The notes beneath the pieces are model-generated. The model saw only the letters and a program-made list of their open reading frames with translations. It searched no databases and was not told the origin of the DNA. From NCBI GenBank assembly GCA_902786925.1, contig CADAEK010000005.1, forward strand, positions 28,519 through 92,518: 64,000 bases of DNA, in the 5' to 3' direction. Position numbers and translations under genes: made by a program. This DNA comes from an uncultured Bacteroidales bacterium. Lineage in GTDB: Bacteria > Bacteroidota > Bacteroidia > Bacteroidales > Bacteroidaceae. Shown one piece after another: positions 47,374 through 57,533 of the stretch (position 1 is its first letter; every line of letters starts with the position of its first letter).

Positions 47374-48606
47374 TCAACGGTCCTCCGTGCTCTCTTTTAG
47401 CACTGACATATTAGCACTTTCCACCTGCTGGCGTGCAAAGTCAAGCGTCACGACATACTCATCAACGTCTGTCGATGGAACCTCAAACATGGGCTTCGTC
47501 ATAATAAGCTCGATGAGCGAGCGTAAGCCACGGGCACCAAGTTTGAACTCAACAGCCTTGTCTACGACGTATTCCAAGACACCATCTTCAAATGTGAGCT
47601 TCACACCATCAATCTCAAACATCTTCACATATTGCTTCACAATTGAGTTCTTGGGTTCCGTCAAGATAGAACGAAGTGCTTTTCTGTCAAGCGGTTCCAA
47701 ATGCGTCAGCACAGGGAGACGACCTATAATTTCAGGTATCAACCCAAAGGACTTCAAGTCCATTGGTGCGATATACTGCATCATGTTTGACTGGTCAATC
47801 TTCGCCACATTCCGTGCCGCATCAAAACCGACCACATGAGTATTCAGACGCTGTGCAATCCGTTTTTCTATGCCATCGAAGGCGCCACCGCAGATAAAGA
47901 GGATGTTGCGGGTATCCACTTGTATAAACTTCTGTTCAGGATGTTTACGTCCGCCCTGAGGAGGAACATTCACAATGCTACCCTCCAGAAGTTTCAGCAA
48001 TCCCTGCTGCACACCTTCGCCACTCACATCACGTGTAATGCTTGGGTTGTCGCCTTTACGCGCAATCTTATCAATCTCGTCAATAAACACAATACCCTTC
48101 TCAGCTTTCTTCACATCGCCATCAGCAGCCTGCAGCAAGCGAGCCAACAGACTCTCCACATCCTCACCCACATAGCCTGCTTCTGTCAGAACAGTGGCAT
48201 CTACCATTGCGAATGGGACCAACAGCATCTTGGCGATTGTACGAGCCAAAAGAGTCTTGCCCGTACCCGTGCTGCCCACCATGATGATATTCGACTTCTC
48301 CAATTCCACATCATCATCGTCACCACGGTGATTCAAACGCTTATAATGGTTATACACCGCTACAGAGAGAGCCACCTTCGCAGCATCTTGACCAATCACA
48401 TAGCGGTCCAAGTATTCTTTTATTTCCTTTGGCTTCGGCAGATTCTCCAGCTTTGAATCATCCTTGCTGCCCTTCTGTGCCTCACGAACAATTGCAGCCG
48501 CTTGACCAGCACAGGCATCGCAGATAAAACCATTCAAGCCCGATATGAGCAATCCGACCTCGTTCTCCGGACGTCCGCAGAACGAACACTTATTTAGTTT
48601 CGCCAC
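47374..48606 (-). CDS. clpX: ATP-dependent Clp protease ATP-binding subunit ClpX
   Basis: ClpX is the AAA+ unfoldase that feeds ClpP. The 410 residues begin with the C4 zinc-binding dimerisation domain (C7, C10, C29, C32). The Walker A motif is GSTGTGKT (111-118), Walker B is [11 protein letters not shown], and sensor and arginine-finger regions follow. The ClpP-docking loop reads VGF in HVVGFDAAR. It is 73 nt downstream of clpP and is probably cotranscribed. Confidence 0.97.
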   Translation of the reverse strand: MAKLNKCSFCGRPENEVGLLISGLNGFICDACAGQAAAIVREAQKGSKDDSKLENLPKPKEIKEYLDRYVIGQDAAKVALSVAVYNHYKRLNHRGDDDDVELEKSNIIMVGSTGTGKTLLARTIAKMLLVPFAMVDATVLTEAGYVGEDVESLLARLLQAADGDVKKAEKGIVFIDEIDKIARKGDNPSITRDVSGEGVQQGLLKLLEGSIVNVPPQGGRKHPEQKFIQVDTRNILFICGGAFDGIEKRIAQRLNTHVVGFDAARNVAKIDQSNMMQYIAPMDLKSFGLIPEIIGRLPVLTHLEPLDRKALRSILTEPKNSIVKQYVKMFEIDGVKLTFEDGVLEYVVDKAVEFKLGARGLRSLIELIMTKPMFEVPSTDVDEYVVTLDFARQQVESANMSVLKESTEDR

Positions 48607-48679
48607 TTCTATATTCTATATTAATAATGAGCCATTCCTGCTATAATATCATCATACCATGACATTACAGCATCAGATT

Positions 48680-49348
48680 TCAACCTTTTCTCGCCAGCAC
48701 CTCGTCCACCATGCCATATTCCTTAGCTTCCTCAGCAGTCATCCAATAGTCGCGGTCGCTATCTGCCCACACCTTGTCAAATGGCTGATGGCTATGGTCG
48801 CTGATGATGGTGTAGAGTTCCTTCTTCAGTTTTTGGATTTCACGGGCAGTGATCTCAATATCGCTGGCTTGTCCTTGTGCGCCACCCATAGGCTGGTGAA
48901 TCATAATGCGGCTGTGTGGCAAAGCGCTTCGCTTTCCTTCCTTACCTGCCACAAGCAACACGGCAGCCATACTTGCAGCCATACCAGTACAGATTGTACG
49001 CACATCGCTATTGATGAACTGCATGGTGTCGTAAATGCCCAAGCCAGCATATACGCTGCCACCAGGAGAGTTGATATAGATACTAATGTCCTTAGCGCTG
49101 TCCACGCTGTCCAGATAGAGCATCTGTGCCTGCAGCACGTTAGCGGTATAGTCATTCACCTCTGTTCCCAGGAAAATGATACGGTCCATCATCAATCGTG
49201 AGAAAACGTCCAATTGAGTGACATTCAACTGGCGCTCTTCCAATATATATGGGTTCAGATACCCCGCTTGTGACTTAACCACATCATCGAGAATCATACT
49301 ATTCATTCCCAAATGCTTAGTTGCATACTTTCTGAAATCTTCCAACAT
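48680..49348 (-). CDS. clpP: ATP-dependent Clp protease proteolytic subunit ClpP
   Basis: This is a serine peptidase of 222 residues with the catalytic triad visible as S126 (TGMAASMAAV), H151 (RIMIHQPMGG) and D200 (SDRDYWM). INSPGGSVYAGLGIYDTMQF is the classical substrate-strand motif. The open frame reaches 49441, but the promoter at 49390-49419 lies inside that extension. The start is therefore set at ATG 49348 (MLEDFRKYATKH), which also gives a normal length. clpX follows. Confidence 0.96.
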   Translation of the reverse strand: MLEDFRKYATKHLGMNSMILDDVVKSQAGYLNPYILEERQLNVTQLDVFSRLMMDRIIFLGTEVNDYTANVLQAQMLYLDSVDSAKDISIYINSPGGSVYAGLGIYDTMQFINSDVRTICTGMAASMAAVLLVAGKEGKRSALPHSRIMIHQPMGGAQGQASDIEITAREIQKLKKELYTIISDHSHQPFDKVWADSDRDYWMTAEEAKEYGMVDEVLARKG

Positions 49349-49389
49349 AATAATGCTCTGTCTAATTACTATTTTACTTTTTCCGACCA

Positions 49390-49419
49390 CAAAGGTATAA
49401 AAAAAGTGGTAAGAACAAA
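49390..49419 (-). promoter_or_regulatory. Promoter of clpPX, nested in the tig terminator
   Basis: Leftward TTTG at 49419-49416 and TACCTTTG at 49397-49390 are 18 bp apart. The TTTG lies exactly in the loop of the tig terminator hairpin. The predicted start site is about 35 nt before the clpP ATG. Confidence 0.75.
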
Positions 49420-49431
49420 AATTCTTACCAC
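49406..49431 (-). terminator. Terminator of tig
   Basis: GTGGTAAGAA at 49406-49415 pairs with TTCTTACCAC at 49422-49431; the loop is CAAAAA. Runs of A and T on both sides provide U-tracts for either direction. It lies 26 nt beyond the tig stop. Confidence 0.88.
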
Positions 49432-49456
49432 CTTTTTTCATTTTTTATATATTCAC

Positions 49457-50788
49457 TTAGGCGAACATCTTGTTGAAGTCCTCTGCACTTACGGTGCTCT
49501 CCTTCAGTCCAACCTTTTCCTTCAGCGCAGCACCCAGCTTCACTTCGATGCAACGGTCAATCAGGTTGTCCACCGTTTCACGCTTCTTCAGCATCTCTGT
49601 TACAGAGCTTTCAAGATACTCTTCTGGGATGTTCAACATACCATACTGTGCGAACTGCATACGAGTCACTTCCTTGGCCATGTTCTTCACATCCTCGTCA
49701 TCCACCTTGATTTCGTTCTGTTCAACCAGCTTTTCCTTGATAAGATGCCAAGTCAACTCCTCAATGCTCTTCTCGAACTGAGCATCCACCTTCTCCTGGT
49801 CGCCGACGTTAGCAAGAAGAATCTTCTTCAGTTTATCCTCAGGGAACTCCAGCTTACCAACCTTCTCGGTTACATACTTGCGTACATCGAGAATGAACTT
49901 GTAGTCGCTATCCTTCTTGAACTGGTCTTCAATCAGCTCCTTCACCTTTGCGCGGAAGTCAGCCTCTGTCTTCACTTCGCCACCTGGGAACACTGTATCA
50001 AAGAGCTCTTGATCCAATGGGCCCAATACAAAGCGAGTGATTTCAGTCACCTGGAAAGTGAACTCGCCCTTGTGGTTCAGAGCGTCTTCCTTCTCCACTT
50101 TCAGCAGTGAAGTCAATTCAGCCTCATTGTTATCGTATGCTACAGATGGGTTGAAAGTCACCACATCGTTTACCTTCACACCATCGAACAACTTCTTCTG
50201 GTCATCATTCTTGAAATACTTAGGCAGCATCACCACGTTCTCTGCAGTTACAGGAGTCTCCACATTCAACTCTGTGATAACACCCTTCACCATATCGTTG
50301 TCCTCGTATGAATCAACCTGGTCATACTTGCCACCGCGCTGACGGTACATGTCCACCTGGTTATCCACCATCTGGTCAGTCACCTCTACGTTGTAGTAGT
50401 CAACCTTATCCTTCTTTGTCAGTTTCACCTCAAACTCAGGAGCGATAGCCAACTCAAACTTGAAAGTGAAGCTCTCGCCTTCCTTCAGGTCCACGTTGTT
50501 GTTCTCCTCTGTAGGAAGAGGCTCACCCAGCATATTGATCTTATTCTCACGGATATAGTTGAAAAGACCATCCTGAAGAATCTTGTTCACCTCTTCAGCG
50601 AGGATGGACACGCCAAACTGCTTCTTAATCAGGCCTACAGGCACCATACCAGGACGGAATCCTGGCATATTCATCTTCTTTTTAGCGTCCTTGATAGCCT
50701 TCTCATACTTCTCCGTATAGTCGGCAGGCTCCACCACGGCAGTCATCACCGCGTTCACCTTGTCAATGTTTTCTACTGAAATATTCAT
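49457..50788 (-). CDS. tig: Trigger factor
   Basis: Trigger factor is a ribosome-bound chaperone that meets nascent chains at the exit tunnel. The 443-residue protein carries the ribosome-docking signature GFRPGMVP (residues 43-50) and a long helical C-terminal substrate-binding domain. The central FKBP-type PPIase domain is poorly conserved here, as in many Bacteroidetes: the expected FKBP motifs are not obvious in residues 150-250. Gene order tig-clpP-clpX is conserved across bacteria. It has its own promoter and a leader of about 90 nt. Confidence 0.93.
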   Translation of the reverse strand: MNISVENIDKVNAVMTAVVEPADYTEKYEKAIKDAKKKMNMPGFRPGMVPVGLIKKQFGVSILAEEVNKILQDGLFNYIRENKINMLGEPLPTEENNNVDLKEGESFTFKFELAIAPEFEVKLTKKDKVDYYNVEVTDQMVDNQVDMYRQRGGKYDQVDSYEDNDMVKGVITELNVETPVTAENVVMLPKYFKNDDQKKLFDGVKVNDVVTFNPSVAYDNNEAELTSLLKVEKEDALNHKGEFTFQVTEITRFVLGPLDQELFDTVFPGGEVKTEADFRAKVKELIEDQFKKDSDYKFILDVRKYVTEKVGKLEFPEDKLKKILLANVGDQEKVDAQFEKSIEELTWHLIKEKLVEQNEIKVDDEDVKNMAKEVTRMQFAQYGMLNIPEEYLESSVTEMLKKRETVDNLIDRCIEVKLGAALKEKVGLKESTVSAEDFNKMFA

Positions 50789-50885
50789 ATTGATTTGTTT
50801 AAATTTTAATGTTCTTAATCCGTTAACTTTACCAACTCTCGGTTTTCATACTACCCGTTTGCACACGGAGCGGCAAAATCGGCTG

Positions 50886-50917
50886 CAAAGGTAGGGCTTT
50901 TTTTCCGAACAGCCAAA
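50886..50917 (-). promoter_or_regulatory. Promoter of tig
   Basis: Leftward TTTG at 50917-50914 and TACCTTTG at 50893-50886 are 20 bp apart, about 90 nt upstream of the tig start. Confidence 0.8.
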
Positions 50918-50941
50918 AAATCAGCAAGAAAACATGGCCAT

Positions 50942-52321
50942 CTACTTTAAGAGTCCGAACAGACCTAATTCATTCGCAAAAATGAAAAAGATACAGAGTG
51001 GAGCCACATAGCGAATAATAAAACGATATACGGCATACAAGGGGCTTTTGATAGCGCCTTGGTTCGTTATCTCCGCGCGCAGCACACGTTCATCCACCAC
51101 CCATCCAAGGAACACACACATCAGCACACCCCCCACTGGCATAATGAGTTTAGCCACCAAGAAATCAAACAGGTCGAAGAAGCCCATTCCAAACAGCGTC
51201 ACATCTTTCCAGTCTCCAAACGACCACGAGCAGAACATGCCTAGAATTGCGCTCACAACACTCACCAACACGGCAGCCATTGGGCGTGACAGATGCAAGT
51301 TTGCATGAAAATAAGCAGTCACCATTTCCAACATTGAAATGCTGCTAGTCAGCGCTGCCATCACCAGCAGCAAATAGAAAACCAACGAGAAAATATACGC
51401 CAGCCAAGGTATTCCACCAAAGACGTGCTGAAACACATTCGGCAACGTGACAAACACGAGCGAAGGACCCGCATCTGGCTGCAGGCCTGAGATGCTATAG
51501 ACAGCCGGGAAGATGATGAGACCGCTCATCAGCGCCACCATCGTGTCGATACTGGCCACACTCAGTCCGTTCTTCATCAAATCAATATCCTTGCGGAAGT
51601 AGCAAGCGTATGTACACAGGCAACCTAGTCCCACACTCAGCGAGAAAAAGGCCTGTCCCATGGCGCTGAGCACCACCGAACCATTCACTTTCGAGAAATC
51701 TGGTTGAAAAAGGAATGACAATCCCTTGCTGGCACCGGGCAACGACAACGAGCACACCACCAGCACTCCGATGAAGACAAACAGCAGGGGCATCATCACC
51801 TTGGCCCCACGCTCAATACCCTTCTGCACCCCCATTGCCACGATGCCACACGTCATTGCGATGATGAGTATCATCCAGAATACAGGGCTAAACGAATCGG
51901 AAGAGAAGGTCGCAAAATCACTGGCGAACTCTGCAGGGGCTTTGCCTTGGAAACCACCAAGCAAAGCCGTATAAGCATAGTAAAGCGTCCATCCGGCCAC
52001 CACGGCATAGTAGCTGAGCACGAGAAATCCGCTCACAACTGGGAACATGCCCATCCAGCGCCAACCGCGCTTGCCTCCGCTCATCTTTTCGAACGCCTGA
52101 CTCACGTTCTCCCCTCCATGCCGGCCTATGGCAAACTCGGTCACCATCACAGGCACTCCCAGCAGCAACATGAACAGCACATAAATCAAGATGAAAGCGG
52201 CACCGCCGTTAGCCCCGGTCTCTGTAGGGAAACGCCACACGTTACCAAGGCCCACAGCACTTCCTGCCGCAGCCAGTATAGCTCCCACCTTCGAGGCGAA
52301 CTCGTTCTTCGTTATGCCCAT
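50942..52321 (-). CDS. Neurotransmitter:sodium symporter (SNF) family transporter
   Basis: The 459-residue membrane protein shows the NSS family start AGSAVGLGNVWRFPTETGAN (TM1 with the Na+ and substrate unwinding site) and about 11-12 hydrophobic segments. Bacterial members such as LeuT and MhsT import amino acids with Na+. A Tyr-containing VLSYYAVVAGWTLYY matches TM3 of the family. The substrate cannot be read from sequence. It lies downstream of a DUF4878 lipoprotein gene (37 nt) and der, and may share their transcript. Confidence 0.92.
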   Translation of the reverse strand: MGITKNEFASKVGAILAAAGSAVGLGNVWRFPTETGANGGAAFILIYVLFMLLLGVPVMVTEFAIGRHGGENVSQAFEKMSGGKRGWRWMGMFPVVSGFLVLSYYAVVAGWTLYYAYTALLGGFQGKAPAEFASDFATFSSDSFSPVFWMILIIAMTCGIVAMGVQKGIERGAKVMMPLLFVFIGVLVVCSLSLPGASKGLSFLFQPDFSKVNGSVVLSAMGQAFFSLSVGLGCLCTYACYFRKDIDLMKNGLSVASIDTMVALMSGLIIFPAVYSISGLQPDAGPSLVFVTLPNVFQHVFGGIPWLAYIFSLVFYLLLVMAALTSSISMLEMVTAYFHANLHLSRPMAAVLVSVVSAILGMFCSWSFGDWKDVTLFGMGFFDLFDFLVAKLIMPVGGVLMCVFLGWVVDERVLRAEITNQGAIKSPLYAVYRFIIRYVAPLCIFFIFANELGLFGLLK

Positions 52322-52358
52322 ATACTATAAAGATATCAATAGTTGTCGGACAGCTGAC

Positions 52359-52751
52359 TCAGTTTCGAAGCCTTATCTTCCACTTCTCGCCATGCCGAAC
52401 CATCTTATGCGACACCACTTCCTTCGTGCTGTCCGCAAATGTGTATTGGCAATAAGCCGTACAGATGCTGTCGCCATCAAGCTGAATATCTACCACATCA
52501 ACAGAAACCACTGCTGGACGTTCTGCGCCTTTCCACTCCTGATGCTGCCGCAACGCGTCCTTCATGAAAGCACGCTGTGCCGAGTCCATCGGTGCGCCCA
52601 TGTCCACATGGTGCAGATATCCGTTGTAATCACCTCGCTCCAATGCCTCCAGTGCCACGGTCAGCGACTCCTTTATCACCTCTTCGGTTGTTTTCTCGTG
52701 GCAAGCAGACAAACACAATATCAACAATATGTACAGAACTTTCGATTTCAT
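52359..52751 (-). CDS. Small DUF4878-like lipoprotein
   Basis: The 130-residue product has a short signal sequence with a lipobox, ILCLSAC, so Cys17 should be lipidated. The mature part resembles the NTF2-like DUF4878 fold found in many Bacteroidetes lipoproteins: an Ala/Leu-rich helix (ESLTVALEALERGDYNGYL), then strands ending in HKMVRHGEKWKIRL. Function is unknown. It lies 21 nt after der and 37 nt before the symporter gene. The DUF number is a judgement from pattern and not a search result. Confidence 0.75.
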   Translation of the reverse strand: MKSKVLYILLILCLSACHEKTTEEVIKESLTVALEALERGDYNGYLHHVDMGAPMDSAQRAFMKDALRQHQEWKGAERPAVVSVDVVDIQLDGDSICTAYCQYTFADSTKEVVSHKMVRHGEKWKIRLRN

Positions 52752-52772
52752 CTGCTACAGGTCAACTCCTCC

Positions 52773-54086
52773 TTATTTCTGTCTGATGTACACGTTAATT
52801 GGTGTTCCTCTGAAGTTCCAGTGGTCACGAATCTGGTTTTCCAAGAAACGCCTATAGGGTTCCTTCACATACTGAGGCAGGTTGGCATAGAACACGAATG
52901 AAGGCACACGCGTGTCAGGAATCTGCATCACATATTTAATCTTGATATACTTACCCTTCAATGATGGTGGTGGTGTAGCCTCAATGATAGGCAGCATCAC
53001 CTCGTTCAGCTTCGCGGTTGAAACCTTGTTCGTACGCGATTCGTACACCTTCTTAGCTTCTTCCAGCACCTTGAAGATGCGCTGTTTGGTCACAGCAGAA
53101 GCAAAAATGATGGGAAAGTCGGTGAAGGGTGCGAAACGGTCGCGGATAGCATTCTCGAAGTGGCGAATCGCCTCGTTCGACTTCTCCTCTACCAAGTCCC
53201 ACTTGTTCACCACAACCACTAGACCTTTCTGGTTCTTCTGCACCAGCTGGAAGATGTTGATATCCTGACCCTCAATACCACGAGTTGCATCCACCATCAG
53301 CACACACACATCCGAGTTCTCAATGGCACGAATGCTTCTCATCACCGAGTAATACTCCAGGTCTTCTGTCACCTTGTTCTTCTTACGGATACCTGCCGTA
53401 TCCACCAAGTAGAAGTTGAAGCCAAACTTCTCATACTTCGTGTAGATGGAATCGCGCGTCGTGCCTGCAATATCTGTCACCACGTTGCGGTTATCATCCA
53501 GGAAAGCATTGATAATGCTTGATTTGCCGGCATTAGGACGTCCTACCACAGCGATACGAGGAATATCCTCCTCAATCACTTCCTTCATTTCCTTCGTGAA
53601 ACTGCCCACCACTGCATCAAGCAAATCGCCCGTGCCACTACCGGTCAGAGAGCTGACACACATGGGGTCGCCCAAGCCAAGGCTGTAGAACTCTGCCGCA
53701 TCATAGCGGTGCTCGTTGCTGTCCACCTTGTTAGCCACCAGGAATACAGGCAGTTTGCTGCGGCGCAGAATGTCGGCCACTTCCAAGTCGAGGTCTGTCA
53801 CACCCACTCGCACGTCCACCATGAAGAGGATTACATCACACTCTTCAATGGCGATGAGCACTTGACGGCGGATTTCCTCCTCGAACACATCGTCCGAGTT
53901 GACCACCCATCCACCAGTGTCAACCACCGAAAACTCCTTGTTGCCCCACTCGCACTTGCCATACTGGCGGTCGCGCGTAGTGCCGGCCTCATCACTCACA
54001 ATGGCGTGACGGGTTTTCGTCAGCCTATTGAAAAGGGTCGATTTACCCACATTGGGACGACCCACGATTGCTACCAAATTTGCCAT
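52773..54086 (-). CDS. der: Ribosome biogenesis GTPase Der (EngA)
   Basis: Der is a double-GTPase needed for 50S assembly. The 437 residues have the first G domain with GRPNVGKST and DTGG, and the second with [13 protein letters not shown] and NKWD. A C-terminal KH-like domain follows and ends with [14 protein letters not shown]. The open frame extends to 54119, but the promoter at 54106-54113 lies there, so ATG 54086 is the start. In related genomes era normally precedes der; here they are 5.4 kb apart. Confidence 0.96.
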   Translation of the reverse strand: MANLVAIVGRPNVGKSTLFNRLTKTRHAIVSDEAGTTRDRQYGKCEWGNKEFSVVDTGGWVVNSDDVFEEEIRRQVLIAIEECDVILFMVDVRVGVTDLDLEVADILRRSKLPVFLVANKVDSNEHRYDAAEFYSLGLGDPMCVSSLTGSGTGDLLDAVVGSFTKEMKEVIEEDIPRIAVVGRPNAGKSSIINAFLDDNRNVVTDIAGTTRDSIYTKYEKFGFNFYLVDTAGIRKKNKVTEDLEYYSVMRSIRAIENSDVCVLMVDATRGIEGQDINIFQLVQKNQKGLVVVVNKWDLVEEKSNEAIRHFENAIRDRFAPFTDFPIIFASAVTKQRIFKVLEEAKKVYESRTNKVSTAKLNEVMLPIIEATPPPSLKGKYIKIKYVMQIPDTRVPSFVFYANLPQYVKEPYRRFLENQIRDHWNFRGTPINVYIRQK

Positions 54087-54105
54087 AACGTACTGATTTT
54101 GGGTG

Positions 54106-54113
54106 CAAAGGTA
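54106..54113 (-). promoter_or_regulatory. -7 element of the der promoter
   Basis: Leftward TACCTTTG fits TAnnTTTG; the predicted start site is about 12 nt before the der ATG. The -33 box is weak. Confidence 0.65.
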
Positions 54114-54286
54114 CGACAATTCTCACACATAGCCAACATATTGGAGCTTTTTCGTCTTTACCTGAAACAACGAGCACATTTTCCCTATCACATTCCGTCT
54201 CAGGCAACTAACAACACCAGCGAAAGACTTCTCGCCTTGCCTTGTGTCCACAAAAGAGAGGAGCCTTGTAGCTACAGACACAGGAT

Positions 54287-54475
54287 TTATTCGTCCCAAA
54301 GATTACGTCTTTTGGCGCGAGCTTCGCCGTCATAACCTTCATCGGTAAAGGTAATGTCCACGTCGTTTTGGACACTCTTCACTTTGGTCAAGCCTGGACT
54401 TCCAGGAAGGAGCATACCTGACTGCTGCTGCAGCTTCACCATCTGCAAGGCAGGCTTCATATAATCCTTTTTCAT
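54287..54475 (-). CDS. Small Prevotella-type peptide of unknown function
   Basis: The 62-residue product starts 14 nt after the S8 protease stop. It begins MKKDYMKPALQMVKLQQQSG, the pattern of a short-protein family common in Prevotella and Bacteroides, then LLPGSPGLTKV, an acidic middle part, and an Arg/Lys-rich AKRRNLWDE end. There is no hydrophobic signal sequence. The leader-like N-terminus followed by a small variable core raises the idea of a modified peptide, but no modification enzyme is nearby. Function is unknown. It is probably cotranscribed with the protease. Confidence 0.65.
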   Translation of the reverse strand: MKKDYMKPALQMVKLQQQSGMLLPGSPGLTKVKSVQNDVDITFTDEGYDGEARAKRRNLWDE

Positions 54476-54489
54476 ATTATTGAGTTTAA

Positions 54490-57312
54490 TTAGTTAATGA
54501 CTACTATACTACCTCCATGAAGGTATGTTCCCTTCGCGGCCGGCTTTCCTGTGAGTTTCAAGCCACTCAGCATGTACCATTCACCCTTTTCCTCGAAGGA
54601 CGACTGAGGAGAGGCTATCTCTGTTGTCCCTTCCGTGCCAAAGTTAAGCGACATGCTGCGCACTTTGGCATTGTTGCCTTCGTCCAGTTCGAAGTAGGCA
54701 CGGCAACATCCTATTTTAGCGCCAGCCTTGGGGAATGACAGGGTATTGGTGGCGCCCATAAAGAGGATGTCTCCGTCTGTATCGTCGAATGTAGTGGAAG
54801 TGTATGTGCCCTTAAAGGCTCCACCCGTAAAGGCTACATCGTTTTTGTCTTTGCTGATGGCCACACCTGGGAAGACAAGATTTGACTCTGTCAGGTTCTG
54901 GCCCGTGTTATCCCATTTGATAATGAAAGGAGTGCCGGCAGGGATGGTGGCTGGAGCATTGTCGAATTTCAAATTCAACACGCCATTGGCCAGGTTTGAA
55001 GCATTACCGTCAAGCACCATTGCCACTACGTTATCTCCATCAAGTGCACTGCCGGCAATCGTCAGGTCAAACGGCAGGCACAAGGTATTCCACTTTCCGT
55101 CCTTGTAGAGGGTGCGGCCACACAAAGTGACATCATACGTTTTCGTTCCGTCCTCGGCTGCGGTCGTGATGGCCTTGCTGTTGTCAGAACTGTTGGCTAT
55201 GGCGAGCTTTCCGCCATACACCTGATGGATGTAGCGAATGCCTGCCAGAGCATCTATCTTGCCTTTACCAAAACGGTTGGCATAGGTGCCGGTGGTGAAT
55301 TCGTCCTGGATGGCGGTCTGCTCCATGACATCTTTCACCTCGTTTGCCGTCAAGCTTGCACGTGCTTCCGTAGCAGCCTGCAGCCACAGCGCCACGATGC
55401 CAGAGGCCACTGGTGTTGCCATTGAGGTGCCTTGCATTACGCCATAGGGGTTATTGGCATTGTTGACCACCAATCTGGAAAGATAATCGCCATAATAACT
55501 ACCATCGCCCGAAGAATGGAAGTGATTGACACCAGCTACCAGTTGAGCGCCCGGTGCTGTTATCCAGGGATATGCCAGCCCTGTGGGACTCAACTCTGCT
55601 GTGGCATAGCTCGAAAAACGTGCAATGTCGCCTTCCTGACCAGAATCGTATGTGTATGTTTTCTCTTGTGAATTCGTCACCCGCGATTTTGACACATATG
55701 CTCCCACAGAGATGGCATCTGCGATGGTAGCTTCGTCACTAACGGTCATGTCATCAGTTCCATTCAGCCAAGTGTGGCCTTCTGTGGTTAGGTGGCTTGA
55801 GAAATAGCCCATTTCGCCTCCCCACATATCGATATTTGCACCACCTTCAGTCCAAAGCTCTATAGCCAAAGTATAGTCACCTTCGCTTTTAGAAACGAGT
55901 TCATTAGCATATACGTCCAACACATATTTTTCATAGTCTGACCAAAGTTCCACCTCGAGTGTGCCACTATAATAGTCCTCCAGTCCGGGAAAGACGCTGG
56001 TTTGGTTTGCTTGTCCATCCCACTCCCAAGACTTCAGAATCTCACCTGTCTTATCATTCAAGACATGAATAATATAGTGGGGTATCTGGGTAGACCACGC
56101 AAAAGCCGTATAACCATCATATTTGTTACCTTGACTGCTGTAGCAACGCATGATAGTGCCAAGCGGACTCTCTTTACGAGCCTCACTTTTCTTCACGAAG
56201 TAGCCACCGTTATCGTCCCCTGTGCTGTTGCCAGCATCGTTGGACGAAGCAAAAAGGATCACACGGTTGGGGTGCTCGTCGCCAAAATACTGTTTAACCA
56301 CTTGGGCTATTTCGTTATTTCCATCACGAGGTCCGCTGCTGCTACCCCAGCTGTTGCTCACCACCAAAGGCTTATCCTGCGAGTTGGCATACGCTACTAT
56401 CTTTGCCAAAGCCTCTGTCAAAGCAGTGTTTGCAAGCACTTTGAGTCCTGCCAGATACAGATCTGCACCAGGAGCCATGCCGCCATAAGTGGCGCTGGCG
56501 TGGTCGTTGGTCACGCTAACCTCAGAGCCGTTCACAATAACGCTTGAGCCACCTGCTGTCGAGGATGTATGCGTACCATGATCCTCTCCTTCATTGTCGG
56601 TCGTAAGAGAAGCTATCTGCTCTGCGTCTGTATATACGTTGCTTGTCTCACCCGTATATACATATGCCCCCTTGATGCGCGAATGGCCATCTTTGTCCTT
56701 GAACGCAATATGCTGGAAGTCTATGCCCGTGTCAATAATACCAAGGATAACACCCGTACCATCGTACAGACTGTTCACACCCACAGAAGCGGCATCTGGC
56801 GAAAGTGTGAGCAAGTCATCCACATGGGTCAAACTGCGTGCCACATCTGTCGTTGGACGCATCAGCTGAGCCACATTGATGCGTGTGACATTATCAACTT
56901 GCGACAACGCCTCCAGCTGTGCGACAGGCACATGGGCTGTGACAAAGTCCATGCCATCAAACGTGGCATCAATCTTCACACCCAAGGAACGGACTGCACT
57001 CAGGTCATTCACATCCTTCAGGTGGATAAAGCTGGAAATGTAAGCCACACCGCCCAACGTGTCGGGGCTGGCTATCCAAGGGTGCTTCTTTGGAACTTTT
57101 TCCACGGCTGCAGCAGAGCGCCTCGAGGTGCTTTGCACATAAGTTGCTGGCTTATTCACCTGCTCACGCAACTCACTCATGAACATTCGGGTAGTCATGG
57201 AGAATTTGTTGCCAGCATCCTGCGCCAACAGCATGCCTACAGGCGCAGTCATCATGACGAGCACTACCAGCAGCCTCGCCACTACAATTTGAATGTTTGG
57301 GGTTACGATCAT
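54490..57312 (-). CDS. Secreted subtilisin-like (S8) serine protease with C-terminal sorting domain
   Basis: The 940-residue protein has a signal peptide (hydrophobic VVARLLVVLVMMTAPVGMLL) and a propeptide-like region (about 80-160). The S8 catalytic domain has D194 (GIIDTGID), H245 (EDHGTHTSS), oxyanion N358 (ASSND) and S630 (GTSMATPVASG). The insert between His and Ser (about 365-560) is large. The C-terminus (about 700-940) is beta-rich and ends in WYMLSGLKLTGKP and YLHGGSIVVIN, a Prevotella-type sorting domain of the T9SS kind. The open frame reaches 57507, but the promoter at 57358-57388 sets the start at 57312. A degraded paralogue lies at 59211-59534. Confidence 0.9.
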   Translation of the reverse strand: MIVTPNIQIVVARLLVVLVMMTAPVGMLLAQDAGNKFSMTTRMFMSELREQVNKPATYVQSTSRRSAAAVEKVPKKHPWIASPDTLGGVAYISSFIHLKDVNDLSAVRSLGVKIDATFDGMDFVTAHVPVAQLEALSQVDNVTRINVAQLMRPTTDVARSLTHVDDLLTLSPDAASVGVNSLYDGTGVILGIIDTGIDFQHIAFKDKDGHSRIKGAYVYTGETSNVYTDAEQIASLTTDNEGEDHGTHTSSTAGGSSVIVNGSEVSVTNDHASATYGGMAPGADLYLAGLKVLANTALTEALAKIVAYANSQDKPLVVSNSWGSSSGPRDGNNEIAQVVKQYFGDEHPNRVILFASSNDAGNSTGDDNGGYFVKKSEARKESPLGTIMRCYSSQGNKYDGYTAFAWSTQIPHYIIHVLNDKTGEILKSWEWDGQANQTSVFPGLEDYYSGTLEVELWSDYEKYVLDVYANELVSKSEGDYTLAIELWTEGGANIDMWGGEMGYFSSHLTTEGHTWLNGTDDMTVSDEATIADAISVGAYVSKSRVTNSQEKTYTYDSGQEGDIARFSSYATAELSPTGLAYPWITAPGAQLVAGVNHFHSSGDGSYYGDYLSRLVVNNANNPYGVMQGTSMATPVASGIVALWLQAATEARASLTANEVKDVMEQTAIQDEFTTGTYANRFGKGKIDALAGIRYIHQVYGGKLAIANSSDNSKAITTAAEDGTKTYDVTLCGRTLYKDGKWNTLCLPFDLTIAGSALDGDNVVAMVLDGNASNLANGVLNLKFDNAPATIPAGTPFIIKWDNTGQNLTESNLVFPGVAISKDKNDVAFTGGAFKGTYTSTTFDDTDGDILFMGATNTLSFPKAGAKIGCCRAYFELDEGNNAKVRSMSLNFGTEGTTEIASPQSSFEEKGEWYMLSGLKLTGKPAAKGTYLHGGSIVVIN

Positions 57313-57357
57313 TTTATCTGCTATTTCTATTCTGCCCAAATTTGCAAAAAACTGGCA

Positions 57358-57388
57358 CAAAGATACAAATAACCCGTTAAAACACAAA
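57358..57388 (-). promoter_or_regulatory. Promoter of the S8 protease
   Basis: Leftward TTTG at 57388-57385 and TATCTTTG at 57365-57358 are 19 bp apart. The predicted leader is about 40 nt. Confidence 0.8.
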
Positions 57389-57533
57389 ATAAGACAAAAC
57401 TTTTTCACTTTTACCATGCTGTAAGAAGTACAGGCGACGTTATTCCACAAGAAAAGGCCATCTTTGCCCACTAACGAACTTGCCGATACGCCACAAGCAG
57501 CCACCACAGACGCCCGGAAGGAAAACTGTTCCT

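Noticed and set aside
57313..57507. 65-residue extension of the S8 protease
   Set aside because: The promoter with ideal spacing lies inside it, and the signal peptide begins at 57312.
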